A DNA stretch of 64,000 nt from Planctomycetaceae bacterium. Its GTDB lineage: Bacteria; Planctomycetota; UBA1135; GCA-002686595. The DNA lies in NCBI GenBank assembly GCA_016125265.1, contig WGMC01000001.1, forward strand, positions 166,117 to 230,116, in the 5' to 3' direction. Every line of letters starts with the position of its first letter. Within the stretch, counting starts at the first letter, position 1. A program made the translations under genes and the position numbers. Below are positions 26,182 through 36,262 of the stretch, piece after piece. The notes beneath the pieces are model-generated. The model was not told the DNA's origin. It saw nothing but the letters and a program-made list of their open reading frames with translations, and did no database searches.

Positions 26182-28494
26182 ATGAGCGAAACACGGGTCC
26201 AAAGACGTCCCCGCTGGCATTCCCTGGTGCCCTTTGGGCTCGGGGAAACCAAACCGCACCACTTCCGCGAGATGCTGCGCATCCTCTGGGAGAACCGCGA
26301 CAACCTGCCCTACGCGTGGCGCGTCCTGAGTCGCGGTGTGTGCGACGGTTGTGCGCTCGGAACCACGGGGCTCAAGGACTGGACGATCGACGGCACGCAC
26401 CTTTGCCTCGTGCGGCTCAACCTGTTGCGGCTGAACACGGCGCCGGCGCTGGATCCCGCCGTGCTCGTCGATGCACGTGCCCTCGCGGCGCTGGATTCGC
26501 GCGCCCTGCGCGGGTTGGGGCGGCTTGCGTTCCCCATGCGGCGGAGGCGCGGCGAGCGCGGATTCACGGAGGTAACGTGGGACGAGGCCTGGGCCGACAT
26601 CGGTGCCCGCTGGCGCGCGGTGGATCCGTCGCGCACGTTCCTGTTCCTGACGAGCCGCGGCATCACGAACGAGTCGTACTACCTGGCCGGCAAGGTCGCG
26701 CGGTTTTTGGGCTCGAACAACGTCGACAACTCGGCGCGCCTCTGCCACAGCTCCAGCACCGTGGCGATGAAAACCACCCTGGGGCGCGCAGCCACCACCT
26801 GTTCCTACAAGGACTGGTGGGAGTGCGATTTGATCGTGTTCGCGGGCTCCAATCCGGCCAACGACCAGCCCGTCGCCCTCAAGTACCTCTACGAGGCCAA
26901 ACGGCGCGGCGCGCGCGTGCTGTCGATCAATGCGTACCGCGAACCGGGCATGGAGCGCTACTGGATCCCGTCGAACGCGGATTCGGCGCTCTTCGGCACG
27001 CGCATCGTCGATCGTTTCTACGAGGTGCGTGTGGGCGGCGACCTCGCACTCTACAACGCCATCGCCAAGGGACTCTTGAAGCGCGGCGCGGTGGCGCGCG
27101 CGTTCCTCGGCGAGCACACCGAGGGTTTCGAGGCGTGGCGCGCTGACCTCCTTTCGCAGGACGACCGGCGCCTCTGTGAACTCGCCGGCGCGGAACAGGC
27201 CGAGATCGACGCTTTGGTGGACGAGTTCGCCGCGGCCCGACGCGGTTGTCTCGTCTGGTCGATGGGGCTCACGCAACACGCCCACGGCACGGACACCGTG
27301 CGCGCGCTCATCTACCTCGGGCTGCTCCTCGAATGGGTCGGGCGGCCGGGCACGGGGCTGATGCCGATCCGCGGCCACAGCGGTGTGCAGGGCGGTGCGG
27401 AGATGGGGGCCTACACCACGGCGTTCCCCGGCGGACTCGAGGTCCACGCGGAGAACGCGCGGCACTTCTCGGAGTTGTGGGGCTTTCCCGTTCCGAGCGC
27501 GCCGGGCCTCGACACGGCGACGGCGCTCGACGCGGCGGAGCGCGGGGAACTCGACGCGCTCTACTGTTCGGGTGGCAACTTCCTCGAGACCATGCCCGAC
27601 CCCGAGCGTGTGGCCGCCGCGCTTCGCAACATCGATCTCCGTGTGCACACGGACATCGTCCTGTCCTCGCAGATGCTGGTCGAACCGAAGGACACGGTGT
27701 ACGTGCTGCCCGCGCAGACGCGCTACGAGCAGACCGGCGGCGGCACGGAGACCAGCACCGAACGGCGGGTCATCTTCTCGCCCGAGTTGCCGCGCGCCGA
27801 CCTGCCGAAGGCCCGCGCCGAGTGGCAACTGCTGCTCGACCTGGCCCGCGCGGTCCGCCCCGACGCGGCCGCGGTCCTCGGTTGCACGAGCTCGGCCGAG
27901 ATTCGCGCCGACATCGAGCGCGCCGTGCCGTTCTACCGGGGCATTGCCGCGCTCGCGAAGCAGGGGGACCAGTTCCAGTGGGGCGGCGAGCGCCTCTTCG
28001 AAGGCGGCCGTTTCCTGACCGCGAGTGGCCGGGCCCACTTCCAGCCGGTGCGGCCGCCGGGGCTCGACCCCGACCCCGCGGCGGAGGAACTGGCGCGCGA
28101 CTACCCCTTCGTGCTTTGTACACGCCGCGGCAAACAGTTCAACTCGATGGTGCAAAAGCACCGGGACCAGCTCACGGGCGCCGACCGGGACCACATCTTC
28201 GTGCACCCCGACGATGCGCGCGCGCTCGGACTCGAACAGGATGCGCCGCTGGTGCTCGAGAGTCCGCGGGCGCGATTCGAAGGACGCGCCTTCCTGGCGC
28301 CGGTGGCCCGCGGAACCCTGCAGGGATTTTGGCCCGAGGTGAACCCGCTGCTCGAGAGCGGGCGCCGGGACCCCGAAGCCGGTGTGCCCGACTACAACGC
28401 GCGGGTCCGGATCGCACCCGGGCGCGGAGACGTCGGGCGCGGGGCGGACGGGGGAGCACCCCCGCCCATCGCGTCCGGGGCCCCTCCGCGGTAG
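26182..28494 (+). CDS. FdhF/YdeP-type molybdopterin oxidoreductase
   Basis: A 770-residue enzyme of the DMSO-reductase superfamily. The N-terminal LSRGVCDGCALGTTGLKDW resembles the YdeP-type cysteine cluster region. The molybdopterin domains follow: FLTSRGITNESYYLAGKVARF, NNVDNSARLCHSSSTVAM (the Cys of RLCHS aligns with the Sec/Cys molybdenum ligand of formate dehydrogenase H), GSNPANDQP, and PIRGHSGVQGG. The C-terminal cap contains LCTRRGKQFNSMVQ. It is probably cytoplasmic, as no Tat signal is seen. The substrate of this subfamily is not established; E. coli YdeP is linked to acid resistance. ATG 26182 is the best start. Confidence 0.88.
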   Translation: MSETRVQRRPRWHSLVPFGLGETKPHHFREMLRILWENRDNLPYAWRVLSRGVCDGCALGTTGLKDWTIDGTHLCLVRLNLLRLNTAPALDPAVLVDARALAALDSRALRGLGRLAFPMRRRRGERGFTEVTWDEAWADIGARWRAVDPSRTFLFLTSRGITNESYYLAGKVARFLGSNNVDNSARLCHSSSTVAMKTTLGRAATTCSYKDWWECDLIVFAGSNPANDQPVALKYLYEAKRRGARVLSINAYREPGMERYWIPSNADSALFGTRIVDRFYEVRVGGDLALYNAIAKGLLKRGAVARAFLGEHTEGFEAWRADLLSQDDRRLCELAGAEQAEIDALVDEFAAARRGCLVWSMGLTQHAHGTDTVRALIYLGLLLEWVGRPGTGLMPIRGHSGVQGGAEMGAYTTAFPGGLEVHAENARHFSELWGFPVPSAPGLDTATALDAAERGELDALYCSGGNFLETMPDPERVAAALRNIDLRVHTDIVLSSQMLVEPKDTVYVLPAQTRYEQTGGGTETSTERRVIFSPELPRADLPKARAEWQLLLDLARAVRPDAAAVLGCTSSAEIRADIERAVPFYRGIAALAKQGDQFQWGGERLFEGGRFLTASGRAHFQPVRPPGLDPDPAAEELARDYPFVLCTRRGKQFNSMVQKHRDQLTGADRDHIFVHPDDARALGLEQDAPLVLESPRARFEGRAFLAPVARGTLQGFWPEVNPLLESGRRDPEAGVPDYNARVRIAPGRGDVGRGADGGAPPPIASGAPPR

Positions 28495-28542
28495 GCTTCT
28501 GCCGCCCGCGGGGACCCAACCGTACCCCGTCGGTCCAACAAC

Positions 28543-30348
28543 GTGGGAGTCGATGCCGCCGTCTGTCTCGTGGTCTTGGTTTTGTGTTTTGCGCTCCTTG
28601 CCGCAAATCGCCTCGCACCCGACGTGGTGCTGCTCGCCGGGCTGACCCTGCTGGTGGTGGTGCCGCTTCCCGATGGCGCCGGCGGCTGGCGCATCGGGGT
28701 GCTCGACACCCACGAAGCCCTGGCGGGGCTCGCGAACCCGGGTTTGGTGACGGTGGGAGCGCTGTTCGTCGTCGTCGCGGGTGTGCACCAAACAGGCGTC
28801 ATCGATGCGATTGCGCGGGGGGCGCTCGGGCGTCCCAAGGGTGTGCGGCGCGCGATCCTGCGCATCCTCGGGCCCGTGATCGCGTTCAGCGCGTTCCTCA
28901 ACAACACGCCGGTGGTCGCGATGATGATCCCGGCGGTCCGCGAGTGGTCGGCGAAGCTCGGCATCTCGCCGTCGAAGCTGATGATTCCGCTCTCCTACGC
29001 GGCGATCTTCGGCGGCACGTGCACGATGATCGGCACCAGCACCAACTTGGTGGTGGCGGGCCTCGTCGCGAGCAACACCGACATCGAGCCGTTCGGCCTG
29101 TTCGAAATCGCCTGGATCGGTGTGCCCTGCGCGCTCGTCGGCACGCTGTACCTCGTGCTCTTCGGGCCGCGCCTCCTGCCCGACCGCAGTTCCGCGACGG
29201 CCAAGTTGCGCGACGTGCGCGAGTACACGGCGGAGATGCTCATCCCCGCGAACTCGCCGCTCGCGGGGCGCACGGTCGAGGGCGCGGGCCTGCGCGCCCT
29301 GCCCGGGGCGTTCCTGGTCGAGATCGAACGCGGCGGCTACGTGTTTGCCGCTCCCGGACCCGAACAGCGGCTCGACGCCGGCGACCGGCTGGTGTTCACG
29401 GGAGTCGTCGAGTCGATCAAGGACTTGCAGACCATCCGCGGCCTCGAGCCCGCGACGAACCAGATCTACAAACTCGACGAACCGCGCGCCAACCGGCGGC
29501 TCGTCGAGGCCGTGGTCTCGAACACCAGTCCGCTCGTGGGACGCACGATCAAGGGCGCGCGTTTCCGCACCCGCTACCAGTCGGTGGTCATCGCCGTGGC
29601 CCGCGGCGGCGAGCGGGTGCGCGGCAAGGTGGGGGAGATCGAGATCCAGGCCGGTGACACGCTGCTGCTCGAGGCCGACGCGGCCTTTGCCGAGCGGCAC
29701 AGGGACGACCGCGACTTCTTCCTCGTCTCCGAACTCTCCGACTCGAGCCCCCGCCGCCACCAACGGGCAGGGCTCGCGGTGACCATCCTGCTCGCCATGG
29801 TCTTGGTGGCGGGTGTGGGATGGCTCAGCATGTTGCAAGCCGCGATGGTCGCGGGCGCGCTCATGGTGTTCCTGCGTTGCACGTCGGTCCAGGCCGCGCG
29901 CGGCAGCGTGGATTGGAGCGTGCTGCTGGTGATCGCCGCCGCGCTAGGCATCGGCACGGCGATCCAAAAGAGCGGCCTCGCGGAGTCCCTGGTGGGCGGT
30001 TTCCTCGACGTCGCCGGCACCAACCCGCTCGCCATCCTGGCGGCGATCTACCTCGGCACGACGATCTTGACGGAGGTGATCTCGAACAACGCTGCGGTGG
30101 CCCTCGTGTTCCCGTTCGTGTTGCAGGTGACGGACCGCATCGAGGCGAACCCGCTGCCGTTCCTGTTCGCTTTGATGATGGCCGGTTCCGCCAGCTTCGC
30201 GACGCCGATCGGCTACCAGACCAACCTCATGGTCATGGGCCCGGGCGGCTACCGCTTTGCGGACTACCTGCGTGTCGGTGTGCCGCTCAACCTGTTGCTC
30301 GGCATCGTGACGGTGCTGCTCGCGCCGCTGATCTGGCCGTTTGCATGA
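28543..30348 (+). CDS. SLC13-family anion permease with two RCK/TrkA-C domains
   Basis: A 601-residue inner-membrane transporter. The membrane halves carry the twin family motifs TMIGTSTNLVVAGLV and EVISNNAAVALVFPF, and the late signature YQTNLMVMGPGGYRFADYLR. Between them (about residues 215-400) lie two cytosolic TrkA-C domains (SPLAGRTVEGAGLRALPG; SPLVGRTIKGARFRTRY). This arrangement is typical of bacterial sulfate or dicarboxylate transporters of the family. The start is GTG at 28543, as no in-frame ATG lies nearby. The stop overlaps the next O-antigen-ligase-like start (ATGA). The specific anion is uncertain. Confidence 0.9.
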   Translation: MGVDAAVCLVVLVLCFALLAANRLAPDVVLLAGLTLLVVVPLPDGAGGWRIGVLDTHEALAGLANPGLVTVGALFVVVAGVHQTGVIDAIARGALGRPKGVRRAILRILGPVIAFSAFLNNTPVVAMMIPAVREWSAKLGISPSKLMIPLSYAAIFGGTCTMIGTSTNLVVAGLVASNTDIEPFGLFEIAWIGVPCALVGTLYLVLFGPRLLPDRSSATAKLRDVREYTAEMLIPANSPLAGRTVEGAGLRALPGAFLVEIERGGYVFAAPGPEQRLDAGDRLVFTGVVESIKDLQTIRGLEPATNQIYKLDEPRANRRLVEAVVSNTSPLVGRTIKGARFRTRYQSVVIAVARGGERVRGKVGEIEIQAGDTLLLEADAAFAERHRDDRDFFLVSELSDSSPRRHQRAGLAVTILLAMVLVAGVGWLSMLQAAMVAGALMVFLRCTSVQAARGSVDWSVLLVIAAALGIGTAIQKSGLAESLVGGFLDVAGTNPLAILAAIYLGTTILTEVISNNAAVALVFPFVLQVTDRIEANPLPFLFALMMAGSASFATPIGYQTNLMVMGPGGYRFADYLRVGVPLNLLLGIVTVLLAPLIWPFA

Positions 30349-32525
30349 ACGAGCGCCCGCACGGTCGGCGCGGTGGCGCCCTGGCCTACCTGGCTGCGGC
30401 GGCGCTCGCCGTGCCCAGTTTGGTGCACGGCCTGTACCACGGCTGGTTGGCGGGAGCACCGGAGCAGGCGTGGTTGGTTCTCGTGGCCTTTGGCGTGCCG
30501 TGGCTCGCAGGTGCAAGGTACCTGCGATCGCCCGGGGCCGCCGAGTTGCTGCTCGCCCGCGGCGTCGCACTGGCATTTGCGCTGCCGCTCGTGCCCGTCG
30601 TCGCCCACGTGCTGCCGTTCGAGTTCGAGCGCGCCGTGCTGCACGGTTGCCTGGCAGCGGCGCTGGTGGCGGGCGGGGGTGCGCGCGCCCTCGCCGGCCT
30701 GAGGGGCGCCGCGGGCCCGGCTCGCTGGGCGGTGGTCGTGCTGTGCCTTTGGGCCGCGTGGTCCGTGGGTTCCGCGGTTTTGGGTGTGCTCGGCGCGTTG
30801 CCAGAGGGCACGCCGTTTGCCGGTGCGCTCTTCGAGGCGGCGGCGAAAGATGTGCTGGTGCCGCGCTCGGCCATCGAGGCCGTGCACAGCCTGCGCGCGC
30901 TGCTCTTGCGGCTCGAGAGCCTCGCGATCGTCGCCCTGGCGCTGGGACTGGCGCTCGAGCGCGGCGACGGCGGCCGCAGCCTCCTCTGCGAAGGCGCGCG
31001 CGCTGCATCGCTGGCCTTGCTGGTGGGCTTTGCGATGGCGTGGGTCGAACTGGCGCGCGCCTCCCATTGGCGCGGCGAGTCGTTCTTCGCGCGCCTCGCC
31101 GCGGGCCTCGGCCGCATGCACCGGCCGCTCCTCGACAACAATGCGCTCGGGAGCGCGCTCCTCGTGTGGTTGCCCCTCGCCGCCGTGCTCGCCACCGGTT
31201 GGGTCGCGCATCGTGTGCGCGGCCCGGGCCGCGGCGCGGGCAGTTTGGCGGGCACCGGCCGCGCGGCGTCCGTGGGAGCGCTCGCCCTCGCCGCCGGTCT
31301 CTTCCTGATGCTGACGGCCCGCTCGAAGGCCGCCCAGGGCGCGGCGTTGTTCGCGTTCCTGGTCTTCGTGCTCGCTACGCTCGGGGCGCGCCGGGTGCTC
31401 GTGCGACCCCTGGTCCTTGGGCCGTTGGTGCTGCTCGGGGTCGTGCTGCTGGCCGTGCAGTGGGTGCCGCTCGAAACACTCGGCCGTTTCGCGGCGACGT
31501 CGCGGTACGCCGAGGACTTCGTGCGCACCACCCGCCTCGAGTACAACACGAGCTACCTGCGCGAGAACCGCTCGGCGCCCTGGCTCGGGGCCATCGCCCT
31601 GACCGGCCGCGCACCCGTGTTCGGTCACGGCTTGGGTTCGTTCCCCCTGCGCCTCGGGGACGTGCACGATCCAGCGCGGCAGGTCGCGTTCAACCCGCGC
31701 CACGAAAACGCGCACAACCAGGTGCTGCAGTGGAGCGCCGAGGAGGGTTTGCCCGGCGCGGCCCTCGGGCTCGCCCTCTTCGGGTTGGCGCTGGTGGGGA
31801 GTTGGCGCGCGACGAGCCGGGCGCGGGCCGGCGCACCCGGGCTCTTCGATGCCGAGGCGTTCGAAGCGGCCGCCGTGCCCGCCGCGCTGCTCGGGCTGGC
31901 GCTCAACGTGCAACTCGGACATCCGCTCCTGGAACTGGGCGCGGCCTATCCGATCGCGCTGTTGGTTGGAATGGGGCTCGCTGGATTCGCCCACGGCGCG
32001 CCCGCGGCCCAGGTGCCGCGCCGGTTCGTGCTGGCGGGCGGAATGGTGCTCGCCGTGGCCCTGCCCCTCGTCGCGGCCGCCGTGCGCGAAAGGCCGCCGC
32101 TCCCTTCGGCGCTGATGGGCTGTTTCCCGTGGGTCGAGCGCACCGGTGTGCCGCCCCGCGACCGCCTGCTGGGCGACGACGCGCGCTGGATGCAGACCTG
32201 GGGCGCGGGCTCCCGCCTCCTCTTGCCCGTGCGCGACGTGCGCGACCTGCGTTCGGCCCACGACGCGGGGCCCATGCGCGTCGACCTCTACGCCGGCGAC
32301 ACGGTGCTGCTGCGCGGAGTGGAACTCCCCATGGCACCGAACGCCACGGAGGGCGCGCCCGTGCTCTTGCTCAAGGCCGATGCGCCCGCCGGAGTGCGAC
32401 CGGGGGACCTGGTCGAACTGCGGCTCGTCGTGTCGCCGCCCTTCGCCGAGACGCTGCAGTTCTCGACCGGCCGTGTCCGGATCGGCGTGCGCGCGGCCCA
32501 GGCGGCCTTCGTCGATCCGCGCTGA
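30345..32525 (+). CDS. O-antigen ligase/polymerase family membrane protein
   Basis: A 726-residue protein with 10-12 hydrophobic helices. The large loop contains HGLGSFPLRLG, and further on HENAHNQVLQWSAEEGLPGA, the Wzy_C/WaaL signature with its conserved His. After the last helix comes an exported beta-rich domain of about 160 residues (YAGDTVLLRGVELPM, GDLVELRLVVSPPF). It likely joins or polymerises undecaprenyl-linked glycan on the periplasmic side. ATG 30345 overlaps the SLC13 permease stop. It converges with the glycosyltransferase at 32537 across 11 bases. Confidence 0.85.
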   Translation: MNERPHGRRGGALAYLAAAALAVPSLVHGLYHGWLAGAPEQAWLVLVAFGVPWLAGARYLRSPGAAELLLARGVALAFALPLVPVVAHVLPFEFERAVLHGCLAAALVAGGGARALAGLRGAAGPARWAVVVLCLWAAWSVGSAVLGVLGALPEGTPFAGALFEAAAKDVLVPRSAIEAVHSLRALLLRLESLAIVALALGLALERGDGGRSLLCEGARAASLALLVGFAMAWVELARASHWRGESFFARLAAGLGRMHRPLLDNNALGSALLVWLPLAAVLATGWVAHRVRGPGRGAGSLAGTGRAASVGALALAAGLFLMLTARSKAAQGAALFAFLVFVLATLGARRVLVRPLVLGPLVLLGVVLLAVQWVPLETLGRFAATSRYAEDFVRTTRLEYNTSYLRENRSAPWLGAIALTGRAPVFGHGLGSFPLRLGDVHDPARQVAFNPRHENAHNQVLQWSAEEGLPGAALGLALFGLALVGSWRATSRARAGAPGLFDAEAFEAAAVPAALLGLALNVQLGHPLLELGAAYPIALLVGMGLAGFAHGAPAAQVPRRFVLAGGMVLAVALPLVAAAVRERPPLPSALMGCFPWVERTGVPPRDRLLGDDARWMQTWGAGSRLLLPVRDVRDLRSAHDAGPMRVDLYAGDTVLLRGVELPMAPNATEGAPVLLLKADAPAGVRPGDLVELRLVVSPPFAETLQFSTGRVRIGVRAAQAAFVDPR

Positions 32526-32536
32526 CGCGGCGCACG

Positions 32537-34216
32537 TCAGCGCGGCGAGTCGGAGTCGGCTCCGAGCGCCAGCAGCGCCGTTTGTGCCGCGGGGTATCCG
32601 GGCCGCAGTTGCAACACACGTTCGTAGCTGGCGCGCGCCGCGATGGTGTTGCCCATCGCCGCGTGGAACTTGCCGATCCAAAAGTGCGCGATCGGGCGCA
32701 CCTCGCTGGTGCTGCGCTCCTCGTCGAGCACCGCCGCGACTTCGAGCAGCGGTTTCAGCCCGCGCCCGACGAACTCGGCGCGCGCCTCCGCGTCCAGTTG
32801 CGGCGCGGGCTGCAGGTAGAAGCGCCGGTGTTGGTCGAGCAGTGTCAAGTAGTTCGCCTCATAGGACTCCGCGTCGATGGGCCCCGTGTAGCGGATGCGC
32901 TTCCACTCGCGCCGCAGGTGTTCGATGCGCGACGGCGGGGCCTCCTCCAACCCCGTGATGCCGCGCGGCGACGTCTCGTGGCGCCAACTGAACTTGGCCC
33001 ACGGATTGATCGCGCCGAGCGCCGCTCCTGCCACCGAAACCACCACGAGCGGCACGGCGAGCCACCAGGCGAGGGGCATGGGCGTCCACGGGCGCCCACC
33101 GCGCTCGCGCGCGGCGATCCATGCCCCGGGGAACAGCGCGAGTGCGGGCGCGAACACCGCGAACCAGCGCATGCCGAAGGACGAACCGCCCAGGTTGCGC
33201 GAGCTGGTGAGGTAGTAGAGCACCACGCCGAGCGACGCGGCGCCCACCGCCACCAGCACCGCGGCATTCGCCGTCCGCGGCAGGCGGGGGCGCAACAGGA
33301 CGACTCCGGCGAGCACGGCGAGCAAGAGCCACGGGTGGTACGCAAAGAGCCCGCTCTCACCCACGAGCGCGACACGCGCGTACTCGAAGAACGCGCCGTC
33401 CCGGCCCGCGGCGCCGGTCAGGCTCTGGAGCAAGAACGTCGAGAGCGGGTAGCGGAAGGCCTCGACATGCAGGCCGAACGGCAGGAAGTCGCCGGCGATG
33501 GCGTGGTTGATGCTGAAGTGCAGGGCAAGCGGCGGAAGTGCTCCGAGCCCGTACCGCAGGATTCCGACCGGGCCCGCGCTCGCCCATACGGGCAGCGCCA
33601 CGGCCACCAGGAAGAACACCGCCGTCAGGTCGATGCACGTGGCCAGCGCCGCGAGAGCGCCTGCGAGCGCGGGCCAGCCCCGGCGCGCCGCCAGCAACGC
33701 GGCCAGCACGAGACCCGCAGCCGGCGCGTGCTGGTTCAGCACCAGGGCGTAGGGGAACAGCAGCGTGCCGACCGCGGCCAGGGCCACCAGGGCCGCCGTC
33801 CACTGCGGGGAAACGCCGAAGTCGCCGAGCAGTCGCCCCAGCGCCCACAATCCCAGCAGCACGGGCAGCCCCACCAGCAACCAGGTCAGGAGTCGGTAGG
33901 TGGCGGCGTCGTCGATCGAAAGGCCGGTCGCCGTGTGCAGGAGCCGGTACGGACCGGCCCCGAGGATCGCCAACATCGGCGGCTGGTGGCTGTAGTAGCG
34001 CCCGTCGAAACGCACGCGGTCGCCCTGCCAGAAGTAGACGCTGTCGTCGATGGCGAGCGTGCCGCGCTCGGCCAGGCTCTCGATCGTCGCAAGGCGCGAC
34101 GCGTCCGCCCACGATCCGGCTCCGGACTTCGTGAACACGACCAGCGCGAGCGCGACGAGCCCCAGGACGAGCCACGTCGCCCGCGCGGTCCGATTGCCTG
34201 TGTCCGCCGCCTCCAT
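32537..34216 (-). CDS. Multi-spanning glycosyltransferase-like membrane protein with TPR-like tail
   Basis: A 559-residue protein. Helix 1 is followed by a loop with the acidic pattern DDSVYFWQGDRVRFDGRYYS and HQPPMLAILGAGPYRLL, resembling the H-x-PP motif of GT-C enzymes. About ten hydrophobic helices follow. The C-terminal ~130 residues are soluble, ending in a TPR-like pair (FHAAMGNTIAARASYERVLQ, LRPGYPAAQTALLAL). ATG 34216 follows from the position of helix 1. It lies 105 bases after the next upstream gene on the same strand. Donor and acceptor are unknown. Confidence 0.75.
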   Translation of the reverse strand: MEAADTGNRTARATWLVLGLVALALVVFTKSGAGSWADASRLATIESLAERGTLAIDDSVYFWQGDRVRFDGRYYSHQPPMLAILGAGPYRLLHTATGLSIDDAATYRLLTWLLVGLPVLLGLWALGRLLGDFGVSPQWTAALVALAAVGTLLFPYALVLNQHAPAAGLVLAALLAARRGWPALAGALAALATCIDLTAVFFLVAVALPVWASAGPVGILRYGLGALPPLALHFSINHAIAGDFLPFGLHVEAFRYPLSTFLLQSLTGAAGRDGAFFEYARVALVGESGLFAYHPWLLLAVLAGVVLLRPRLPRTANAAVLVAVGAASLGVVLYYLTSSRNLGGSSFGMRWFAVFAPALALFPGAWIAARERGGRPWTPMPLAWWLAVPLVVVSVAGAALGAINPWAKFSWRHETSPRGITGLEEAPPSRIEHLRREWKRIRYTGPIDAESYEANYLTLLDQHRRFYLQPAPQLDAEARAEFVGRGLKPLLEVAAVLDEERSTSEVRPIAHFWIGKFHAAMGNTIAARASYERVLQLRPGYPAAQTALLALGADSDSPR

Positions 34217-34321
34217 GCCCGAAGAGCGTGGCGTGCGCCCGGCCGCCGGGCAAGCTTCGAGGGGAATCCGCGGCCGTCGGCCCGGCGGGCCACCGCGTGC
34301 CATACGGCGTTTCGGCCGAGG

Positions 34322-36262
34322 TCAGCGGCCGTCCAGTGCGAGCAGGGTCGCGCCGGGCCCGGCCTCGTCGAGGCGGCGTAGCCAAGGCTCGGGATCGAAC
34401 TCGGGCTCACGGGCGGCCCGCGCAGCCAAGTGCCGCTCGAGCGCGTACCGCGCGTTGCGGCCGAGGCGCAGGTTCTGGGCCGTGCGCGCGAGGACCAACC
34501 AGGCGTCGGGATCGGCGGGGGAGCGGCGCACCCGTTCGACGGCGGGTGCGAGCGGCGCGGCCACGGCCGGCGGGAACAGGTCGCGCTCGCGCAGCCAACG
34601 TTCGTCGGCGATCCACGCGGCGAGCTCGACGAACCCGCGCTCGCGATCGAACGGCACACCGGCCGCGCCGTACCACACGGTGTAGCGGTCGAGGGCCTCG
34701 ACCTCGTCCGCGCGGATCCAGAGTTCGGCGAGGGCGTCCCCGTGCACCCGGATCCAGTTCCGGTCCGCGTCCGGGGGGCGGTAGGCGACGGGCGGGTCGG
34801 TGCCCATGATCAGCCGCCGCGACACGATGGCGCGCACGTCGCGCGCGGCGAGCACCTCTCGCCCGTAGTCGGAGTCGCGCTCGGCGCGCCAACGCTCGGG
34901 GATCACAGCCTCGAACAGCGTCGTGCGACCGTCGACGAAAATCGGATTCGCGGGACCCAGTGTGTGCAGCAGGTACCCGCCCCAGTCGTACGGGTGGAAG
35001 AGGTTGCCCTTGGGCCCCAACTCTGCCAGCACCGCCGCCGCATGCACGGGCAGGAGGCGCTCGTCCGCGGCCTGGAAGAAACGGTCTTCGCGCCATGCCG
35101 CGGCGGTGTTCCGCGGGAAGTGGGAGAGGCCGAGCGGCACCGCCGCAAGAATCGCCAGTGCCCGCGGCAACACACGCGATCGGCCGATCGCCGCGAGCGG
35201 TTTCTGCGCCGAACGCAGGAGCAGAACGAGATCGCAGAGGGGCAGCGCCAGCATCCACAGGTAGCGCCGCGCCGTGAGCGCGAGGAACACGAACGCGGCC
35301 AGGAGGCCGAGGCGCTGCCACGTGGGGCCGCGTCCGGGCGCGCCCGTGAGGCGCAAGCGCAGGCCCCACACGATGGCGATGGCGCTGAGGACGAAGAGCC
35401 CCAGCAAGAGCGCGCCGAGGCGCAGGTCGAGCACTTGGAACCTGGGGTCCGAGGGCCAGATCCACGCCGGGAACCACTCGTCGATGTAGAGCTTGGGGAT
35501 CTCCCGTTTGAACAGCGCGTACCGATGTGGCCACCAGCCGAGCGGCGACAGGAAGCTCGCGGCGAGGGTCGCGACAAAGGCGGTCACCCAGCGCACGAGC
35601 GCCGCCCACGGAATGGGCCGCTCGAAGCGCAGGCGATCGAAGAGACCGCCCAATCCCACGGCGATCGTCCCCAGCAGGCAGAAAATCGGCACGAACACGG
35701 CTTCGGCGTGCAGTTGCACCCACACGACGGTCAGCGCGGCGAGGCCGAGGGCGAAACGGGGGCTCGGGCTCGGCGTTTCCCCGCGCGAGCCCGTCGCATC
35801 CGCCGCAAACAGGCGATCGAAGAGCCACAGCAACACCAACGTCGAGATCAGGTGCGGGCGCAGCTCCCACTTGATCGCGTAGGCCGCCGCGAACAGCGCG
35901 GCCATCGCCGCGGCCCAACTGGGACCCAGGCTGCGGCGGAAAAGCCGTGCGGCGAACAGCACCATCCCCACACCCAACAGCGCACCGAACACCTTCAGCG
36001 CCGCGACGCCGCCGACGTCCTGCACCAACGAGTACAGCACCTGGCTCCCGTATTCCTGGGGCACGTAGAGCGCATCCCCGGCCGTGTGGCTGAAGGGATC
36101 GCGCCACGGCATCGCCAGGTGTTCGCGCACCCAATCGCCGACGGCGAGGTGCCACCAGAGGTCGCCGGACTGCACCGGGCCGAGCAGCGTGAACGCCACG
36201 ATGGCGAGCGCCGGCAGCAGCACGAGCCGGTCGATCCAGCTCGTTTCGGTGCGCGTGTCCAT
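34322..36262 (-). CDS. Multi-spanning membrane glycosyltransferase-like protein
   Basis: 646 residues, about 11 hydrophobic helices. The first loop reads SGDLWWHLAVGDWVREH and is followed by PWRDPFSHT, a pattern seen in GT-C-like planctomycete proteins. A late soluble domain (about 430-640) has NLFHPYDWGGYLLHTLGP and IFVDGRTTLFE, as in proteins where it sits periplasmically, then a helical tail. ATG 36262 overlaps the stop of the CRTAC1-like gene (TGATG), so the two are co-translated. The role is presumably transfer of a lipid-linked sugar; specificity is unknown. Confidence 0.75.
   Translation of the reverse strand: MDTRTETSWIDRLVLLPALAIVAFTLLGPVQSGDLWWHLAVGDWVREHLAMPWRDPFSHTAGDALYVPQEYGSQVLYSLVQDVGGVAALKVFGALLGVGMVLFAARLFRRSLGPSWAAAMAALFAAAYAIKWELRPHLISTLVLLWLFDRLFAADATGSRGETPSPSPRFALGLAALTVVWVQLHAEAVFVPIFCLLGTIAVGLGGLFDRLRFERPIPWAALVRWVTAFVATLAASFLSPLGWWPHRYALFKREIPKLYIDEWFPAWIWPSDPRFQVLDLRLGALLLGLFVLSAIAIVWGLRLRLTGAPGRGPTWQRLGLLAAFVFLALTARRYLWMLALPLCDLVLLLRSAQKPLAAIGRSRVLPRALAILAAVPLGLSHFPRNTAAAWREDRFFQAADERLLPVHAAAVLAELGPKGNLFHPYDWGGYLLHTLGPANPIFVDGRTTLFEAVIPERWRAERDSDYGREVLAARDVRAIVSRRLIMGTDPPVAYRPPDADRNWIRVHGDALAELWIRADEVEALDRYTVWYGAAGVPFDRERGFVELAAWIADERWLRERDLFPPAVAAPLAPAVERVRRSPADPDAWLVLARTAQNLRLGRNARYALERHLAARAAREPEFDPEPWLRRLDEAGPGATLLALDGR

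Noticed and set aside
25411..29838. Minus-strand open frame continuing upstream of the sulfatase-fold gene
   Set aside because: It lies antisense to the ferritin-like, molybdoenzyme and SLC13 genes and is low-complexity. The lipoprotein signal sequence marks the real start at 25410.
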